From NCBI RefSeq assembly GCF_007830545.1, contig NZ_VLLF01000008.1, forward strand, positions 186,001 through 250,000: a DNA stretch of 64,000 bases. The letters run 5' to 3'. The stretch is from Roseibium hamelinense. GTDB taxonomy: Bacteria > Pseudomonadota > Alphaproteobacteria > Rhizobiales > Stappiaceae. Numbering within the stretch: the stretch's first letter is position 1; each line of letters starts with the position of its first letter. This document shows positions 18,501 through 28,742 of the stretch, piece by piece. Below the pieces are notes generated by a model. It did not search any database. It had not been told where the DNA came from and worked only from the letters and a program-made list of their open reading frames with translations. Position numbers and translations under genes: made by a program.

Positions 18501-20063
18501 ATGAGCCTATTGAAGCACTTTGCCACGGTCGGTGGCGCAACTATGGCAAGCCGTATGCTCGGTTTTGTGCGCGACCTCTTACTCGCAGCCGCTGTGGGTA
18601 CCGGGCCGGTAGCTGATGCCTTCGTGGTCGCCTTCCGTCTGCCCAACCTGTTCCGCCGTTTGTTCGCGGAAGGCGCATTTAACTCGGCCTTCATTCCGTT
18701 GTTTGGCCGTGCGGTTGAAGAGGAGGGGGATGCAGGCGCCCGGAAATTTGCCGGTGAAATCGGGTCTGCACTTTTGTTTTGCCTGCTGGTGCTGACCGCT
18801 CTGGCGCAGATTTTCATGCCGGCTGTCGTCTGGGCGCTGGCGCCGGGCTTTGTGGACGATCCCGAAAAATTCGATCTCACCGTCATGATGGCGCGGATCG
18901 CATTTCCCTATCTGATTTTCATGTCATTGCTGGCATATATCGGCGGAATTCTGAATACCTATCAGCGGTTTGCAGCTGCAGCCTTGGCCCCTGTGATGCT
19001 GAATGTGGTCATGAGCATGGTTCTTGGGGCCGTGCTTGTGTTTGGTGTTCAGGACAACACGACACTGGGCATAATTTTGACCGCGGGCGTCACTTTCGGC
19101 GGTATTGTTCAACTTACTGTCGTCGTTTTGGACCTCAGGCGCCTCGGCTTTTCCATTCCTGTTTTCAAGCCACGCTACACCAAGTCGGCCAAACGCCTGC
19201 TCTTTCTTGGAATTCCCGGCATCCTGGCCGGTGGCGTGACGCAAATCAACGTCGCCGTCGGGCAGATCATCGCGTCAATGCAAGCGGGCGCGAATTCGAT
19301 GCTTTATTACGCCGATAGGCTTTATCAATTGCCACTTGGTGTGATCGGAATAGCAATCGGTGTGGTCCTATTGCCAAGCCTGACGCGGCAACTCCGCTCC
19401 GGTGCCCATGATGATTATCAGCGTAGTCTCAACAATGCGCTTGAGTTTTCGCTGGTTCTGACATTGCCGGCCGCTGTGGCGCTTGCTGTGGTGCCGCACG
19501 AAATCGTCAGGGTTTTGTTCGAGCGCGGCGAATTTGGCGAGCTAGCGGTCAACGGAACGGCAGCTGCTCTCGCGGCGTTTGCGTTCGGCTTGCCGGCCTT
19601 TGTGCTCAACAAGGTATTCTCGCCAGGCTATTTTGCGCGCGAGGACACGAAGACTCCGATGATATTTGCGGCGATCGGCATGGTTGTAAACGTGGCGCTG
19701 TCGATTGCACTGTTTCCTGCGCTTCAGCATGTTGGCATTGCGCTTGCGACCACGATCGCCGGTTGGGTGAACACCGGCCTGCTGATTGTCGTTCTGTGGC
19801 GCCGGGGTCACTTTGCTCCGACCGGGCGGTTGATGCGGAAACTGAGTTTGGTGCTCGCGTCTAGCCTCGCAATGGGCGCTGCTATTCATTTTGCTGCGAT
19901 TTGGCTCCAGCCTTACTTGGCGCATAAGGGTTTCTTGACGAACGCACCTGCATTGCTCTGCCTCGTTCTGATCGGAATGCTGGTTTTTGCGTTCTGCGTT
20001 CAGCTTTCTGGCGGCAGTGACCTCATTTCTCATGCCAGATCGTTGAAGCGGCGCAACAGGTAA
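18501..20063 (+). CDS. murJ: Lipid II flippase MurJ (MviN)
   Basis: A 520-residue polytopic membrane protein (about 14 helices) of the MOP/MATE-like exporter superfamily. The N-terminus [29 protein letters not shown] and [21 protein letters not shown] are the MurJ signature, with the essential Arg in the first helices. It moves lipid II from the inner to the outer face of the cytoplasmic membrane for peptidoglycan synthesis. It lies between glnD and trpS on the same strand. Confidence 0.97.
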   Translation: MSLLKHFATVGGATMASRMLGFVRDLLLAAAVGTGPVADAFVVAFRLPNLFRRLFAEGAFNSAFIPLFGRAVEEEGDAGARKFAGEIGSALLFCLLVLTALAQIFMPAVVWALAPGFVDDPEKFDLTVMMARIAFPYLIFMSLLAYIGGILNTYQRFAAAALAPVMLNVVMSMVLGAVLVFGVQDNTTLGIILTAGVTFGGIVQLTVVVLDLRRLGFSIPVFKPRYTKSAKRLLFLGIPGILAGGVTQINVAVGQIIASMQAGANSMLYYADRLYQLPLGVIGIAIGVVLLPSLTRQLRSGAHDDYQRSLNNALEFSLVLTLPAAVALAVVPHEIVRVLFERGEFGELAVNGTAAALAAFAFGLPAFVLNKVFSPGYFAREDTKTPMIFAAIGMVVNVALSIALFPALQHVGIALATTIAGWVNTGLLIVVLWRRGHFAPTGRLMRKLSLVLASSLAMGAAIHFAAIWLQPYLAHKGFLTNAPALLCLVLIGMLVFAFCVQLSGGSDLISHARSLKRRNR

Positions 20064-20184
20064 CCAGCAACGCATAAAGAGGTGTTCGAAACTCTTGCAT
20101 TCGCGCTTGGGCCTGCCTATCACCGGCGCCACCAATAACCCATGGGGGCCCGTCCAACCGGCCTTGCGAATAAAGGGAAACTTA

Positions 20185-21264
20185 ATGTCCGCGTTCCACA
20201 ACCGCGTTTTCTCCGGCGTGCAGCCGACCGGCAATCTCCATCTGGGCAACTATCTCGGTGCGGTTTCGCGCTGGGTGCCCTTGCAGGACCAGATGGAAAC
20301 GATTTTCTGCGTTGTGGATTTGCATGCGATTACGGCCGGCTTTTCTGCAGCGGGCGAGCTTGCAAGTGCGACCCGCGAAGTCACTGCGGCTTACATTGCC
20401 GCTGGGATCGATCCGAAAAAGTCGATCATTTTCAATCAATCCCAGGTGCGTGAGCATGCCGAGCTTGCATGGATCTTCAATTGCGTGGCGCGGATGGGCT
20501 GGCTCAACCGGATGACCCAATTCAAGGAAAAGGCTGGCAAGAACAAGGAAAATGCCTCCGTTGGTTTGTTTGCCTACCCCAACCTGATGGCTGCTGACAT
20601 TCTTGCCTATCGCGCAACTCACGTGCCGGTGGGAGACGATCAGAAGCAGCACCTAGAGCTGACGCGCGATATTGCTGCCAAGTTCAACAATGATTTTGCG
20701 GACCGGATCACGGAGCTGGGAATCGGCGTACCTAACCCTACCCCATCGCCTGAATTGCCAGAAAATCTCTATTTTCCGCTGACCGAGCCGATGATAGCCG
20801 GCCCCGCCACCCGGATCATGTCCCTACGGGACGGCACTAAAAAAATGTCGAAGTCCGATCCATCGGATTTGTCGCGGATCAATCTGACGGATGATGCAGA
20901 CGCCATCTCGAAGAAAATCAAAAAGGCAAAGACCGATCCGGATGCACTGCCGACCGAAACCGGTGGTCTTGAGGGCCGCCCAGAGGCCGACAATCTCGTC
21001 GGCATCTATGCCGCGTTGACCGGAGTGTCGAAACAGGATGTTTTGAAGGAATATGGCGGCCAGCAGTTTTCCGCGTTCAAGCCGGCTCTGTCGGATCTTG
21101 CAGTGGAAAAGCTTTCGCCGATGACGGACGAGATGCGGCGGCTTACGGATGATCCTACCGAGATAGATGCGGTCCTGAAGTCAGGTTCCGAAAGGGCTTC
21201 CGAAATAGCAGAGCCTGTGCTGAAGGACGTTCGCCAGATCATTGGTTTTCTCGACGTTCACTGA
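20185..21264 (+). CDS. trpS: Tryptophanyl-tRNA synthetase
   Basis: A 359-residue class I aminoacyl-tRNA synthetase. The HIGH-type motif is [13 protein letters not shown] and the KMSKS motif is [25 protein letters not shown] is the tryptophan-pocket region. It charges tRNA-Trp. The frame is open 30 codons upstream, but family similarity begins at the ATG at 20185 ([15 protein letters not shown]). The stop is followed closely by a T-rich CTTTTTTT stretch. Confidence 0.97.
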   Translation: MSAFHNRVFSGVQPTGNLHLGNYLGAVSRWVPLQDQMETIFCVVDLHAITAGFSAAGELASATREVTAAYIAAGIDPKKSIIFNQSQVREHAELAWIFNCVARMGWLNRMTQFKEKAGKNKENASVGLFAYPNLMAADILAYRATHVPVGDDQKQHLELTRDIAAKFNNDFADRITELGIGVPNPTPSPELPENLYFPLTEPMIAGPATRIMSLRDGTKKMSKSDPSDLSRINLTDDADAISKKIKKAKTDPDALPTETGGLEGRPEADNLVGIYAALTGVSKQDVLKEYGGQQFSAFKPALSDLAVEKLSPMTDEMRRLTDDPTEIDAVLKSGSERASEIAEPVLKDVRQIIGFLDVH

Positions 21265-21387
21265 TCGGCTTTTTTTGATGAAGCGCTGATGTGTCATTAA
21301 GCACGGCACTACTTTGAGAGCTGATGCAGCTTGAAAGCACTTGTGCGCCTCCCCACTGTCATAGCCGGACAATCGGAGGCGCATCAC

Positions 21388-21708
21388 ATGCTCGTATCGA
21401 CCACACACACACTTCAGGGCAAGGAAATTACCGATTACAAAGGTGTTGTAACTGGAGAGGCAATTCTTGGCGCAAACATCTTTCGGGATCTTTTTGCGGG
21501 GATCCGGGATATCGTAGGCGGCCGCTCGGCGGCTTACGAGGAAGAGCTGGCAAAGGCTCGCCAGATTGCCATGTCAGAGATGCAAGAGCGAGCACAAGTA
21601 CTTGGCGGCAATGCCGTTATTGGTGTTGACCTAGACTATGAGACGGTCGGTCAGAATGGCTCAATGTTAATGGTGAGCGCAACGGGAACGGCGGTCGTTG
21701 TCAGATAG
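21388..21708 (+). CDS. UPF0145 (YbjQ) family protein
   Basis: A 106-residue protein with the whole YbjQ/DUF74 pattern: [30 protein letters not shown], then [17 protein letters not shown], then [15 protein letters not shown]. The fold is a pentameric barrel sometimes described as heavy-metal binding; the physiological role is unknown. The ATG at 21388 is preceded by CGGAGG. Its end overlaps the likely TTG start of the next GNAT gene. Confidence 0.9.
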   Translation: MLVSTTHTLQGKEITDYKGVVTGEAILGANIFRDLFAGIRDIVGGRSAAYEEELAKARQIAMSEMQERAQVLGGNAVIGVDLDYETVGQNGSMLMVSATGTAVVVR

Positions 21709-22315
21709 CCCCGACTTGTCGGCGCAACACGCGGGATTTCGAATTCTGCCGGGGTTCTCAAAAAGTCAGCCTAAAACCGCTGCCTTGATGTTTTGGCACG
21801 CGTTCTCGGGGAAACTGGGAAAAATTTTGGCGCCTGACACCAAGGCCTTGTGTCTTATCGAACGCATTTTAGATCCGCAGTTTGCGATCCGGGCGGAGGC
21901 GCCAGACGGAACGCTTCTCGGATTGGCAGGATACAAGACCAACGGTGGCGGTTTTGCAAAGGGCTCCTTGGAAGACATGTGCGCAGTTTACGGCGCCTTT
22001 GGTGGAACGTGGCGCGGCCTGTTGCTAGATTTTTTAGAGCGTGATCTCAAAGTCGGCGAGTTGCTGATGGACGGCATCTTTGTGTCTGAACAGGCGCGGG
22101 GCCAGGGTATTGGCTCGAAACTGCTCGATGCGATCTGCGCCGAGGCGGACAGCAGACACAGCAAATCGGTTCGGCTGGACGTTATTGACACCAATCCAAG
22201 GGCCCGGGCGCTTTATCATCGCAAGGGATTTGAGGATGCCGGTGTGGAAACGATAGGCATCCTCAAACACATTTTCGGATTTTCGTCGGCAACGAAAATG
22301 ATCAAACGGCTTTAA
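21698..22315 (+). CDS. GNAT family N-acetyltransferase
   Basis: A 205-residue GNAT fold: N-terminal [19 protein letters not shown], the central strand [14 protein letters not shown], motif [28 protein letters not shown] with the acetyl-CoA loop, and C-terminal [21 protein letters not shown]. The substrate is unknown. The start is uncertain: the frame opens at TTG 21698 (overlapping the previous gene by 11 bp) and the first ATG is at 21788, but that ATG would remove part of the first helix of the domain, so an upstream TTG is favoured. Confidence 0.82.
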   Translation: MSDSPDLSAQHAGFRILPGFSKSQPKTAALMFWHAFSGKLGKILAPDTKALCLIERILDPQFAIRAEAPDGTLLGLAGYKTNGGGFAKGSLEDMCAVYGAFGGTWRGLLLDFLERDLKVGELLMDGIFVSEQARGQGIGSKLLDAICAEADSRHSKSVRLDVIDTNPRARALYHRKGFEDAGVETIGILKHIFGFSSATKMIKRL

Positions 22316-22322
22316 GCTCGGA

Positions 22323-23282
22323 CTAAAGGCCCTCGAAGAGCGCTGTCGAGAGATAGCGCTCTGCGAAAGATGGAATGATCACCACAATCGTCTTGCCGGC
22401 CATCTCATCTCGTTGTCCGACCCGAATTGCGGCTGTCAGCGCAGCGCCTGACGAAATGCCGACTGGTACGCCTTCGGTTTTCGCGACCTCGCGCGCCATC
22501 GCGAAAGCATCGTCATTGCTGATGGTCTGCACTTCGTCAAAAACCTTAGTGTCCAGAATCCCCGGCACGAACCCGGCGCCGATGCCCTGGATCTTGTGGG
22601 GGCCCGGGTTGCCGCCAGAAAGGATCGGACTGTCTGCAGGCTCTACTGCAACCACATGCAGATCCGGCTTTTTTGCCTTCAGAACCTGGGAAACCCCGGT
22701 GATTGTACCGCCGGTCCCGATTCCTGAAACAAAGACATCAACCTGACCTTCAGTGTCGTTCCAGATTTCTTCAGCGGTTGTGCGCCGGTGAATGGCCGGG
22801 TTGGCTGGATTTTCGAACTGTTGCGGGATGACGCCGCCTTCGATTTCACCGGCGAGTTGCTCGGCGCGGGCAATGGCGCCTTTCATGCCCTTGGAGCCGT
22901 CGGTCAATTCAAGCTCTGCGCCCAGGATTTTAAACATTTTGCGCCGTTCGACGGACATGGTTTCAGGCATCACGAGCACCAGGCGATAGCCTTTGGCGGC
23001 GGCAACAAAGGCCAAAGCAATTCCGGTGTTGCCCGATGTTGGCTCTATCAGGACAGATTTGTCCGGAGAGATCGTTCCGGCCTCTTCCATTGCCTCGATC
23101 ATGGAGACGCCAATCCGGTCTTTGACGCTCGCAATCGGGTTGAAGAACTCGAGCTTGGCCAGAAGGTGGGCTTTCACACCGTGTTCATGCGCCAGCCGGT
23201 CGAGCCGGACGATCGGTGTGTCTCCTATGGTCTCGGTAATTGATCCGTATATCCGCCCGCGCCCAGGTTTGCGCTCACTCAT
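22323..23282 (-). CDS. cysK: Cysteine synthase A (O-acetylserine sulfhydrylase)
   Basis: A 319-residue PLP enzyme of the tryptophan-synthase-beta fold. The PLP lysine lies in [13 protein letters not shown] (Lys54), the phosphate-binding loop in [11 protein letters not shown], and [15 protein letters not shown] is the second glycine-rich loop. It makes cysteine from O-acetylserine and sulfide. It is convergent with the GNAT gene (7-bp gap) and transcribed alone; a TTAAGA/TCTTAA inverted repeat lies 70 bp upstream of the start. Confidence 0.96.
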   Translation of the reverse strand: MSERKPGRGRIYGSITETIGDTPIVRLDRLAHEHGVKAHLLAKLEFFNPIASVKDRIGVSMIEAMEEAGTISPDKSVLIEPTSGNTGIALAFVAAAKGYRLVLVMPETMSVERRKMFKILGAELELTDGSKGMKGAIARAEQLAGEIEGGVIPQQFENPANPAIHRRTTAEEIWNDTEGQVDVFVSGIGTGGTITGVSQVLKAKKPDLHVVAVEPADSPILSGGNPGPHKIQGIGAGFVPGILDTKVFDEVQTISNDDAFAMAREVAKTEGVPVGISSGAALTAAIRVGQRDEMAGKTIVVIIPSFAERYLSTALFEGL

Positions 23283-23351
23283 GACAGTTCCTCCGGCAAA
23301 TCGCCAAGTTCAGTTTTCGATGCACTAACATAATGCGGGGTTTTTCCGGGT

Positions 23352-23368
23352 TTAAGAGACAGTCTTAA
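23352..23368. promoter_or_regulatory. Inverted repeat upstream of cysK
   Basis: Arms TTAAGA and TCTTAA separated by 5 bp, in the gap between cysK (start 23282, leftward) and dut (end 23445, leftward). The position, 70-86 bp before the cysK start codon, would suit a regulator site or promoter-overlapping operator. No regulator can be assigned. Confidence 0.3.
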
Positions 23369-23444
23369 GGAAATATCCGGCATTGTAGAATGAAATTCTA
23401 TGAAGACTCAAAAGATCGAAGACTTATAGAATTCTGTCCCAAGT

Positions 23445-23891
23445 TTATCTGCCTGTCGACCCAAAGCCGCCCGATCCACGCGCGGTTTCCGGCAAGGCAT
23501 CGACTTCAAGAATGATCGCCTGGACAACAGGCGCAATAACCATTTGTGCGATCCGCATGCCGCGCTCCACAATAAATGGTTCTTCACCGTGATTGATCAG
23601 AATTACCTGGATCTCTCCCCTGTAATCCGCATCAATCGTGCCCGGTGTGTTCAGAACGGTAACGCCGTGTTTGGCCGCCAGTCCAGATCGCGGGCGAACC
23701 TGTGCTTCAAAACCAGCCGGGAGAGCCATGGCAAGACCGGTCGGGATCAGCGCTCTCTGGCCGGTGGCGAGTTCGATTGGTGCCTTATTTGCGGACGTCA
23801 GGTCGAAACCAGCCGCGAGGTTTGTCTGATAGGCGGGCAGCGGCAGATCAGCCGCATGCGTAAGCTTCTTGAATTCCAGTTCCACTGCCAT
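23445..23891 (-). CDS. dut: dUTP diphosphatase
   Basis: A 148-residue trimeric-type dUTPase with all five motifs readable: [40 protein letters not shown] and the C-terminal P-loop-like [11 protein letters not shown]. It hydrolyses dUTP to dUMP, keeping uracil out of DNA and supplying thymidylate synthesis. The start is uncertain: ATG 23891 has TTGGAA upstream, ATG 23900 is in frame, and GTG 23921 has a good AAGGAAG. coaBC, often paired with dut, is 2.1 kb away. Confidence 0.95.
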   Translation of the reverse strand: MAVELEFKKLTHAADLPLPAYQTNLAAGFDLTSANKAPIELATGQRALIPTGLAMALPAGFEAQVRPRSGLAAKHGVTVLNTPGTIDADYRGEIQVILINHGEEPFIVERGMRIAQMVIAPVVQAIILEVDALPETARGSGGFGSTGR

Positions 23892-24056
23892 GGTATTCAT
23901 TCCAATTGTTGTTTTGCGCACTGATCTTCCTTCTAGACAGCATGTCAAGTCCGCGCGCATGCGATTCGAGCTTGCGTGATTATTGACCTTGCGTCAGTGT
24001 TCGGGTGTCGGCACCGCCGGTACGTTTGCAAGTTGCAATGCAGGGAGAATAGCAGC

Positions 24057-24476
24057 GTGACACGAATACTTTTTGCGGTTGCTGCCATAATGATGGCGGC
24101 TGGAATCACCACAGCGTCCGCCCAAACCGTCGGGTTTGCGGATGCAATTAAAATCTTGAGCGTGAGTTGTGGGAAAGACATTGAGGCACACTGCAAGAAT
24201 GCCAATCTGGGCAACAATGAAATAGGCCAGTGTCTGGAACAAAACCAGTCGAAGATTTCAGCTCAGTGCAACGCAGATCGTGTACGTGTAACTGCCTTGA
24301 TCCAGGAACGGCTCGCGGCGCAGGCTGCGGCTCCAAAACTCTGCGACCGGGATGCTCAACAGTATTGCAAACTGGTCAAGCCGGGTGCTGGCCACGTGTT
24401 GAGATGCCTTTTGAAGGCTCAGCCATCTGTCAGCAACAAGTGCAATGAGGCGATCGACCTTGCAGGTTACCGCTAG
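24057..24476 (+). CDS. Secreted cysteine-rich-repeat protein
   Basis: A 139-residue protein starting at GTG 24057 (AGGGAG upstream). A signal peptide (TRILFAVAAIMMAAGITTASAQ) precedes two repeats of the cysteine-rich (GLG1-like) type, each with four cysteines: SCGKDIEAHCKNANLG...QCLEQ...QCNADR and LCDRDAQQYCKLVKPG...RCLLK...KCNEA. The eight cysteines are probably disulfide-bonded in the periplasm. Function unknown. An OmpA-like gene follows 24 bp downstream, so both products may act in the envelope together. Confidence 0.82.
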   Translation: MTRILFAVAAIMMAAGITTASAQTVGFADAIKILSVSCGKDIEAHCKNANLGNNEIGQCLEQNQSKISAQCNADRVRVTALIQERLAAQAAAPKLCDRDAQQYCKLVKPGAGHVLRCLLKAQPSVSNKCNEAIDLAGYR

Positions 24477-24500
24477 GTCCCATTCAACTAGGAGCCTTCC

Positions 24501-25082
24501 ATGAGAAAGACCCTTTCACTGGCTGTTTTTGGAGCCGCAACATTCGCAATGACGGCGATGGGCACCGCGCAGACAGAATTGTCCCGGAACCAGATCATCA
24601 ACTCTTTGCAGGGTGCCCAGACCAAGGTTGAGATCAGCGCTGACGAGCTGCGCCGCCAGGCGATTGAACACATCAACAAGTATCCTGGTGATAATTCGAC
24701 GGAAGTGCTGCCGTTGTCGGCGAAGCTCGCCCAACTTCGGCAATTCAATGTCGAGGTGACATTTGATTTCGACAGCGCTCGCATCAAGCCGGAATCCTAT
24801 GAAACCATTGGGCTCATGGCCGATGCGCTTCACACTCCTTACCTCATGGGGCAGCTTTTCTTTGTTGTGGGACACACAGACGCCAAGGGAAAACGCGAGT
24901 ATAATCTTGAGCTCTCCCAACGGCGGGCTGAGGCCATCCGCGAAGCTCTGGTGACGACATTCCGTGTCCCGCCGGAAACGCTGGAAGCTGTGGGGTTAGG
25001 AGAGGAGCAGCTGAGAGACCCGGCTAACCCGGATGCCGAGGTGAACCGGCGGGTTCAGTTGATCAACGTTGGGTATCCCTGA
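24501..25082 (+). CDS. OmpA-family periplasmic protein
   Basis: A 193-residue protein with a signal peptide (RKTLSLAVFGAATFAMTAMGTAQ), a short helical spacer and a C-terminal OmpA domain (~75-190: FNVEVTFDFDSARIKPESYETIG, VVGHTDAKGKREYNLELSQRRAEAIREAL, RRVQL). OmpA domains bind peptidoglycan. It lacks a beta-barrel and a lipobox, so it is probably a soluble periplasmic peptidoglycan binder. It probably shares a transcript with the cysteine-rich protein upstream, and a strong stem-loop follows. Confidence 0.88.
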   Translation: MRKTLSLAVFGAATFAMTAMGTAQTELSRNQIINSLQGAQTKVEISADELRRQAIEHINKYPGDNSTEVLPLSAKLAQLRQFNVEVTFDFDSARIKPESYETIGLMADALHTPYLMGQLFFVVGHTDAKGKREYNLELSQRRAEAIREALVTTFRVPPETLEAVGLGEEQLRDPANPDAEVNRRVQLINVGYP

Positions 25083-25100
25083 GACATAACAGGTCAGAGT

Positions 25101-25124
25101 TCAGAGGCGGCGAGCCGCCTCTGA
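25101..25124 (+). terminator. Rho-independent-like terminator after the OmpA gene
   Basis: A perfect stem TCAGAGGCGG/CCGCCTCTGA closed by a CGAG tetraloop begins 19 bp after the OmpA-gene stop and is followed by ATAGACAAATTTTCT. The stem is strong; the T-tract is offset and moderate. Confidence 0.65.
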
Positions 25125-25263
25125 TAGACAAATTTTCTGAAATATCGAGATTTGTTCGATAATTGTGAACGATAAGTTTCCGGTTTTTTGTATTCCAAGA
25201 CGGGGCGTGTAGGGCCATTTGGACAGGATGGGCGTTGCCGCCAATCTGTCCAAGGAGCCTGTC

Positions 25264-26061
25264 GTGACATCAGCTACCAAATCTTTAGACCCTTTGTTTC
25301 TGGCACATGGAGCACCAACACTTGCGATACGCGATATCCCAGCGCATCGTTTTCTGCGGGAACTCGGACCGAAATCTGTTGCACCAAGAGGCATCGTTAT
25401 TCTGTCGCCGCATTGGGAAACGGCTGGCCAAAAGATTTCCGCACCCGGGCCTCTCAAAACAATCCATGATTTCCGCGGCTTCTCTCAAGAGCTCCACAAC
25501 ATCCAATATGATGCTGTCGCCGAACAATCGCTTGTTGACGCGGTCGCAAAACAATTGAATGAAGCAGGTATCGCATTTGAGGAAGACGCAAGCTGGGGCT
25601 TAGACCACGGCGCTTGGGTCCCGCTATCACTCACGTTCCCGGCCCCCGAAGTCCCGATTGTGGCTTTGTCTCTGCCGCATGACAGCACGCCGCGAAGCAT
25701 CCAAGCACTCGGAAAGGCGCTTCATCCTCTTGGGAATCAGGGCATTCTGCTCATAGGGTCGGGCAGTACCACCCACAACTTGAGCGAAATAAAACCCGAG
25801 GGGACGCCGCCGCCCGACTGGGTACTAGAGTTTGACGCGTGGCTTGATGAGAAGATGGCGTTAGGTAAAATTTACGCGTTTGACGATATGGAAACCGCCC
25901 CGCATTTCAGGCGGGCACATCCGACTGAAGAGCACCTCTTGCCTGTATTTTTCGCCATGGGTGCGGGAGGCGACCATGCTACACCTCGGCTTTTGCACCG
26001 CAGTTATGACCATGGCACGTTGAGCATGAGTTATTACCGATTTAGTGCGGGGGTGAATTGA
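25264..26061 (+). CDS. DODA-type extradiol ring-cleavage dioxygenase family protein (YgiD-like)
   Basis: A 265-residue protein of the LigB/DODA extradiol dioxygenase superfamily. Metal-binding residues are in DPLFLAHGAPTLA (His), VILSPHWETAG (His) and LDHGAWVPLSLTFP (His), with the C-terminal LPVFFAMGAGGDHA. Relatives such as E. coli YgiD cleave 4,5-DOPA with Zn or Fe; the true substrate here is unknown. The chosen GTG start follows AAGGAG by 7 nt; an in-frame TTG at 25219 would add 15 residues. Its 3' end overlaps coaBC (opposite strand) by 20 bp. Confidence 0.88.
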   Translation: MTSATKSLDPLFLAHGAPTLAIRDIPAHRFLRELGPKSVAPRGIVILSPHWETAGQKISAPGPLKTIHDFRGFSQELHNIQYDAVAEQSLVDAVAKQLNEAGIAFEEDASWGLDHGAWVPLSLTFPAPEVPIVALSLPHDSTPRSIQALGKALHPLGNQGILLIGSGSTTHNLSEIKPEGTPPPDWVLEFDAWLDEKMALGKIYAFDDMETAPHFRRAHPTEEHLLPVFFAMGAGGDHATPRLLHRSYDHGTLSMSYYRFSAGVN

Positions 26062-27280
26062 AAAACGCGGCGATTTTCTCGACGAGGCGGCCGGCAACCT
26101 CCGTCTTGTCGAGTTGCGGCCAATCTTCGACGCCCTCAGATGACACGATTCGGACGGTGTTTTTGTCGCCGCCCATGATCCCGCCTTCCGCACTCACATT
26201 GTTTGCAACGATCCAGTCGGCGCGTTTCCGGGTCAGTTTTGAAGTGGCGTTTTCTAATAAATTTTGGGTTTCTGCGGCAAAGCCGATCAAGAGCATCGGG
26301 CGCAGCGTGTCGTTGTGACCAATGGTTGCCAGAATATCGGGGTTTTCAATGAGGTCCAGCGCCGGCGGTTTGCCACTGCCGTCTTTTTTAATCTTGTGGC
26401 CGTCCTCTGCGGCCACACCCCAATCGGCTACGGCTGCCGCCATGATTGCAATGTCGGCAGGAAGGGCGTTTTTCACCGCTTGCAGCATGGCTTTCGCCGT
26501 TTCCACATGAACAACCGTGATGCCTTGCGGATCGGGAATGGTTACCGGACCCGAGACGAGGATGACATCAGCGCCCGCTTCCGCTGCCGCCTGGGCAATT
26601 GCATGGCCCTGCTTCCCCGAAGATCGGTTGGCAATATAGCGCACGGGGTCGATGGGCTCATGGGTTGGACCTGAGGTGATGACCACGCGACGTCCGGACA
26701 ACGGCTTGTCGATCGGAGTGCCACTCACCGCCTTGCCTGCTAAGATCTCTCCGACTTCTTGCGCGATTTCAAGCGGCTCCGCCATGCGCCCAATGCCGGC
26801 TTCTCCGCTCTCGGCCATTTCCCCTCGTTTTGGACCAACGAAATGTTTGCCGTCAGAGGAAAGAGTTGCCTGATTTCTCTGTGTTGCCGGATTGCCCCAC
26901 ATACTGGGGTTCATGGCCGGAGCCAGAAGCACTGGTTTGTCAGTGGCCAGCAGAATAGCGGTTGCGAGATCATCTGCGATGCCATGCACCATTTTGGCCA
27001 TCATATCGGCTGTTGCCGGGGCAACGAGAATGAGGTCGCACTCTCTTGCCAGACGAATGTGCCCGACGTCCTGTTCGGCCTCGCGGTCAAAGAGTTCGGT
27101 GTAGACCTTGTCCGCACTCAATGCCCCTGCCGCCAAAGGGGTAATGAATTGCTGCGCACCTTTAGTCATCACGACGCGCACGCGGGCTTTGCGTTCGCGC
27201 AGGCGTCGGATCAGATCGAGCGATTTATAGGCCGCGATACCACCGCTGATGATCAGAACAATGGTTTTTCCTGCCAGCAT
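26042..27280 (-). CDS. coaBC: Bifunctional phosphopantothenoylcysteine decarboxylase / synthetase
   Basis: A 412-residue fused CoaBC (Dfp). The N-terminal FMN-dependent HFCD decarboxylase domain carries LIISGGIAAYKSLDLIRRLRER, APATADMMAKMVHGIADDL and APAMNPSMWGNPATQRN (the PXMNXXMW motif). The C-terminal CTP-dependent synthetase domain carries VVITSGPTHEPIDPVRYIANRSSGKQG and AAVADWG. It carries out two steps of coenzyme A biosynthesis. Monocistronic and leftward. Confidence 0.96.
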   Translation of the reverse strand: MLAGKTIVLIISGGIAAYKSLDLIRRLRERKARVRVVMTKGAQQFITPLAAGALSADKVYTELFDREAEQDVGHIRLARECDLILVAPATADMMAKMVHGIADDLATAILLATDKPVLLAPAMNPSMWGNPATQRNQATLSSDGKHFVGPKRGEMAESGEAGIGRMAEPLEIAQEVGEILAGKAVSGTPIDKPLSGRRVVITSGPTHEPIDPVRYIANRSSGKQGHAIAQAAAEAGADVILVSGPVTIPDPQGITVVHVETAKAMLQAVKNALPADIAIMAAAVADWGVAAEDGHKIKKDGSGKPPALDLIENPDILATIGHNDTLRPMLLIGFAAETQNLLENATSKLTRKRADWIVANNVSAEGGIMGGDKNTVRIVSSEGVEDWPQLDKTEVAGRLVEKIAAFFNSPPH

Positions 27281-27319
27281 CGCAAGCCTCCATCCTGTCT
27301 ATGTGTTGTTTGGGAAGAC

Positions 27320-28555
27320 TTACGAACCTGATCTGAAATCACGTGGGGCGGGCGAAACGATTTGCGCGCCGCTTCCGGTAAGCTGATAAATTGCAAGCCC
27401 GCGCTGGTTCTCGCCATTGCGGCGGAAGCGGAACAGACCGTCGATCCCGATGAAGCCATCCTGATTGGTCAAGATGCTGAGGTCAAAGCGCTGCTGCCCT
27501 GCAGAGCGGACCAAACCCGCCGCCAGCGTAACGCCGTCATAGGCCAGCGTCGCGTTGCGTGGCGGGGGAGATCCGAAGCGCGATTGATAGCGCTGGGCGA
27601 AGGATTTGAAGCCGGTGTCATCCGGCCCGGAGTACCAACTGCCCGCCATAATTGGGTTCGAGCGCATTTGCGGCGTATCCCATTGGCCGGTGCCCAGGAA
27701 CTTCACCTGACCAAGATTTGTGCCGCGCTGGGTCAGTGTCTGCACCACGAGGGGCGCAACTCCGCCGCCGGCTGGAATGAACAGCGCATCAACCTGGCCA
27801 ATATTTGAGGCGAGCGCATTTGTCTTAGCTACCAGATCGGTTGTATCGCTGCCACTCAAGCTGTATCTTTGGATGGAGACAATCCGTCCGCCTACACGGC
27901 CAACCTCCTGGCGGAACGCTGCTTCGACAACCGCACCGTAGGAGTCATTCGGTAAAATGGCTGCAAAGGAGCGTTTGTTCTGGCTGCCTGCGTAGCTGAT
28001 GATCCGCCGGACATCTCCTTCTGGCAGAAAGCTCAACAGATAGACACCGCGCGAAGCTGCCGATGTGTCAGTAGAAAACGCGACCATCGGAATGCCGGAT
28101 GATTTTGAAACTGCTGCAGCCCCTTTGACCGCCGGTGAAAAAACCGGGCCGAGGATCAGCTCTGCGCCTTCGCCAATCGCAGCTTGTGCTGCTGCGCGCC
28201 CACCTTCTGCGGTGCCGGCCGTGTCCTTGACCAGAAGCTGTACGTCCGCGTTCGGGAAGTTGGCAAGAGCGAGCTCGGCCGAATTGCGGAACACCGTCGC
28301 GATCGATGTCGCGCTGCCGCCGCCCGTCATTGGCAAGAGAAGACCAACTCGGACAGAACCTGTCCCAACCACGTCGCCGGTTACTTGTGGTTGCGCACCA
28401 GGCGCAATCGCTTGCCCTGGAATTGTGCCAAGCGAAGAACTCTGGCAGGCCGCAATAGCAAATCCGCCGAAAATGAATGCTGCCGCGCGAACCAGTGAGC
28501 CGAGCCGCCCTCTCAACATGTGTCTCTGCCGCACCTGCACGAGTGCCTCCATCAT
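27320..28555 (-). CDS. LpoA-like penicillin-binding protein activator (lipoprotein)
   Basis: A 411-residue periplasmic-binding-protein-fold protein of the receptor-ligand-binding / Leu-Ile-Val family. The N-terminus holds a signal and lipobox (AAAFIFGGFAIAAC, then QSSS), so it is probably an outer-membrane-facing lipoprotein. The core has VRVGLLLPMTGGGSATSIATVFRNSAELAL and the substrate-site pattern GVAPLVVQTLTQRG. Alphaproteobacterial members are annotated as PBP activators; direct evidence for this copy is lacking. It diverges from rsmI, the conserved yraM(lpoA)/yraL(rsmI)/yraN neighbourhood, which supports the call. Start uncertain: ATGs at 28555, 28552 and 28519 all keep the lipobox. Confidence 0.85.
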   Translation of the reverse strand: MMEALVQVRQRHMLRGRLGSLVRAAAFIFGGFAIAACQSSSLGTIPGQAIAPGAQPQVTGDVVGTGSVRVGLLLPMTGGGSATSIATVFRNSAELALANFPNADVQLLVKDTAGTAEGGRAAAQAAIGEGAELILGPVFSPAVKGAAAVSKSSGIPMVAFSTDTSAASRGVYLLSFLPEGDVRRIISYAGSQNKRSFAAILPNDSYGAVVEAAFRQEVGRVGGRIVSIQRYSLSGSDTTDLVAKTNALASNIGQVDALFIPAGGGVAPLVVQTLTQRGTNLGQVKFLGTGQWDTPQMRSNPIMAGSWYSGPDDTGFKSFAQRYQSRFGSPPPRNATLAYDGVTLAAGLVRSAGQQRFDLSILTNQDGFIGIDGLFRFRRNGENQRGLAIYQLTGSGAQIVSPAPRDFRSGS

Positions 28556-28742
28556 TCCGCCAGCTGAACACTTACGAATTCCGTCCCGGTGTGTCCAGTT
28601 TTGCAAGCAAGATCAAGGTATGAGACTGGTCGGCAACCAAGATTTGCACTTGAAACGGCTGCGAGCGGAGAGTAGCGCTGACACACACGGCCGCCAACGC
28701 GGTTGGCCGGACGCATGCAATGCAAAGCGCCAAGGAGCCATG

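Noticed and set aside
28065..28742. Upstream extension of the rsmI frame
   Set aside because: It overlaps the divergent lipoprotein gene antisense and lacks family similarity; the RsmI start with ribosome site is at 28743.
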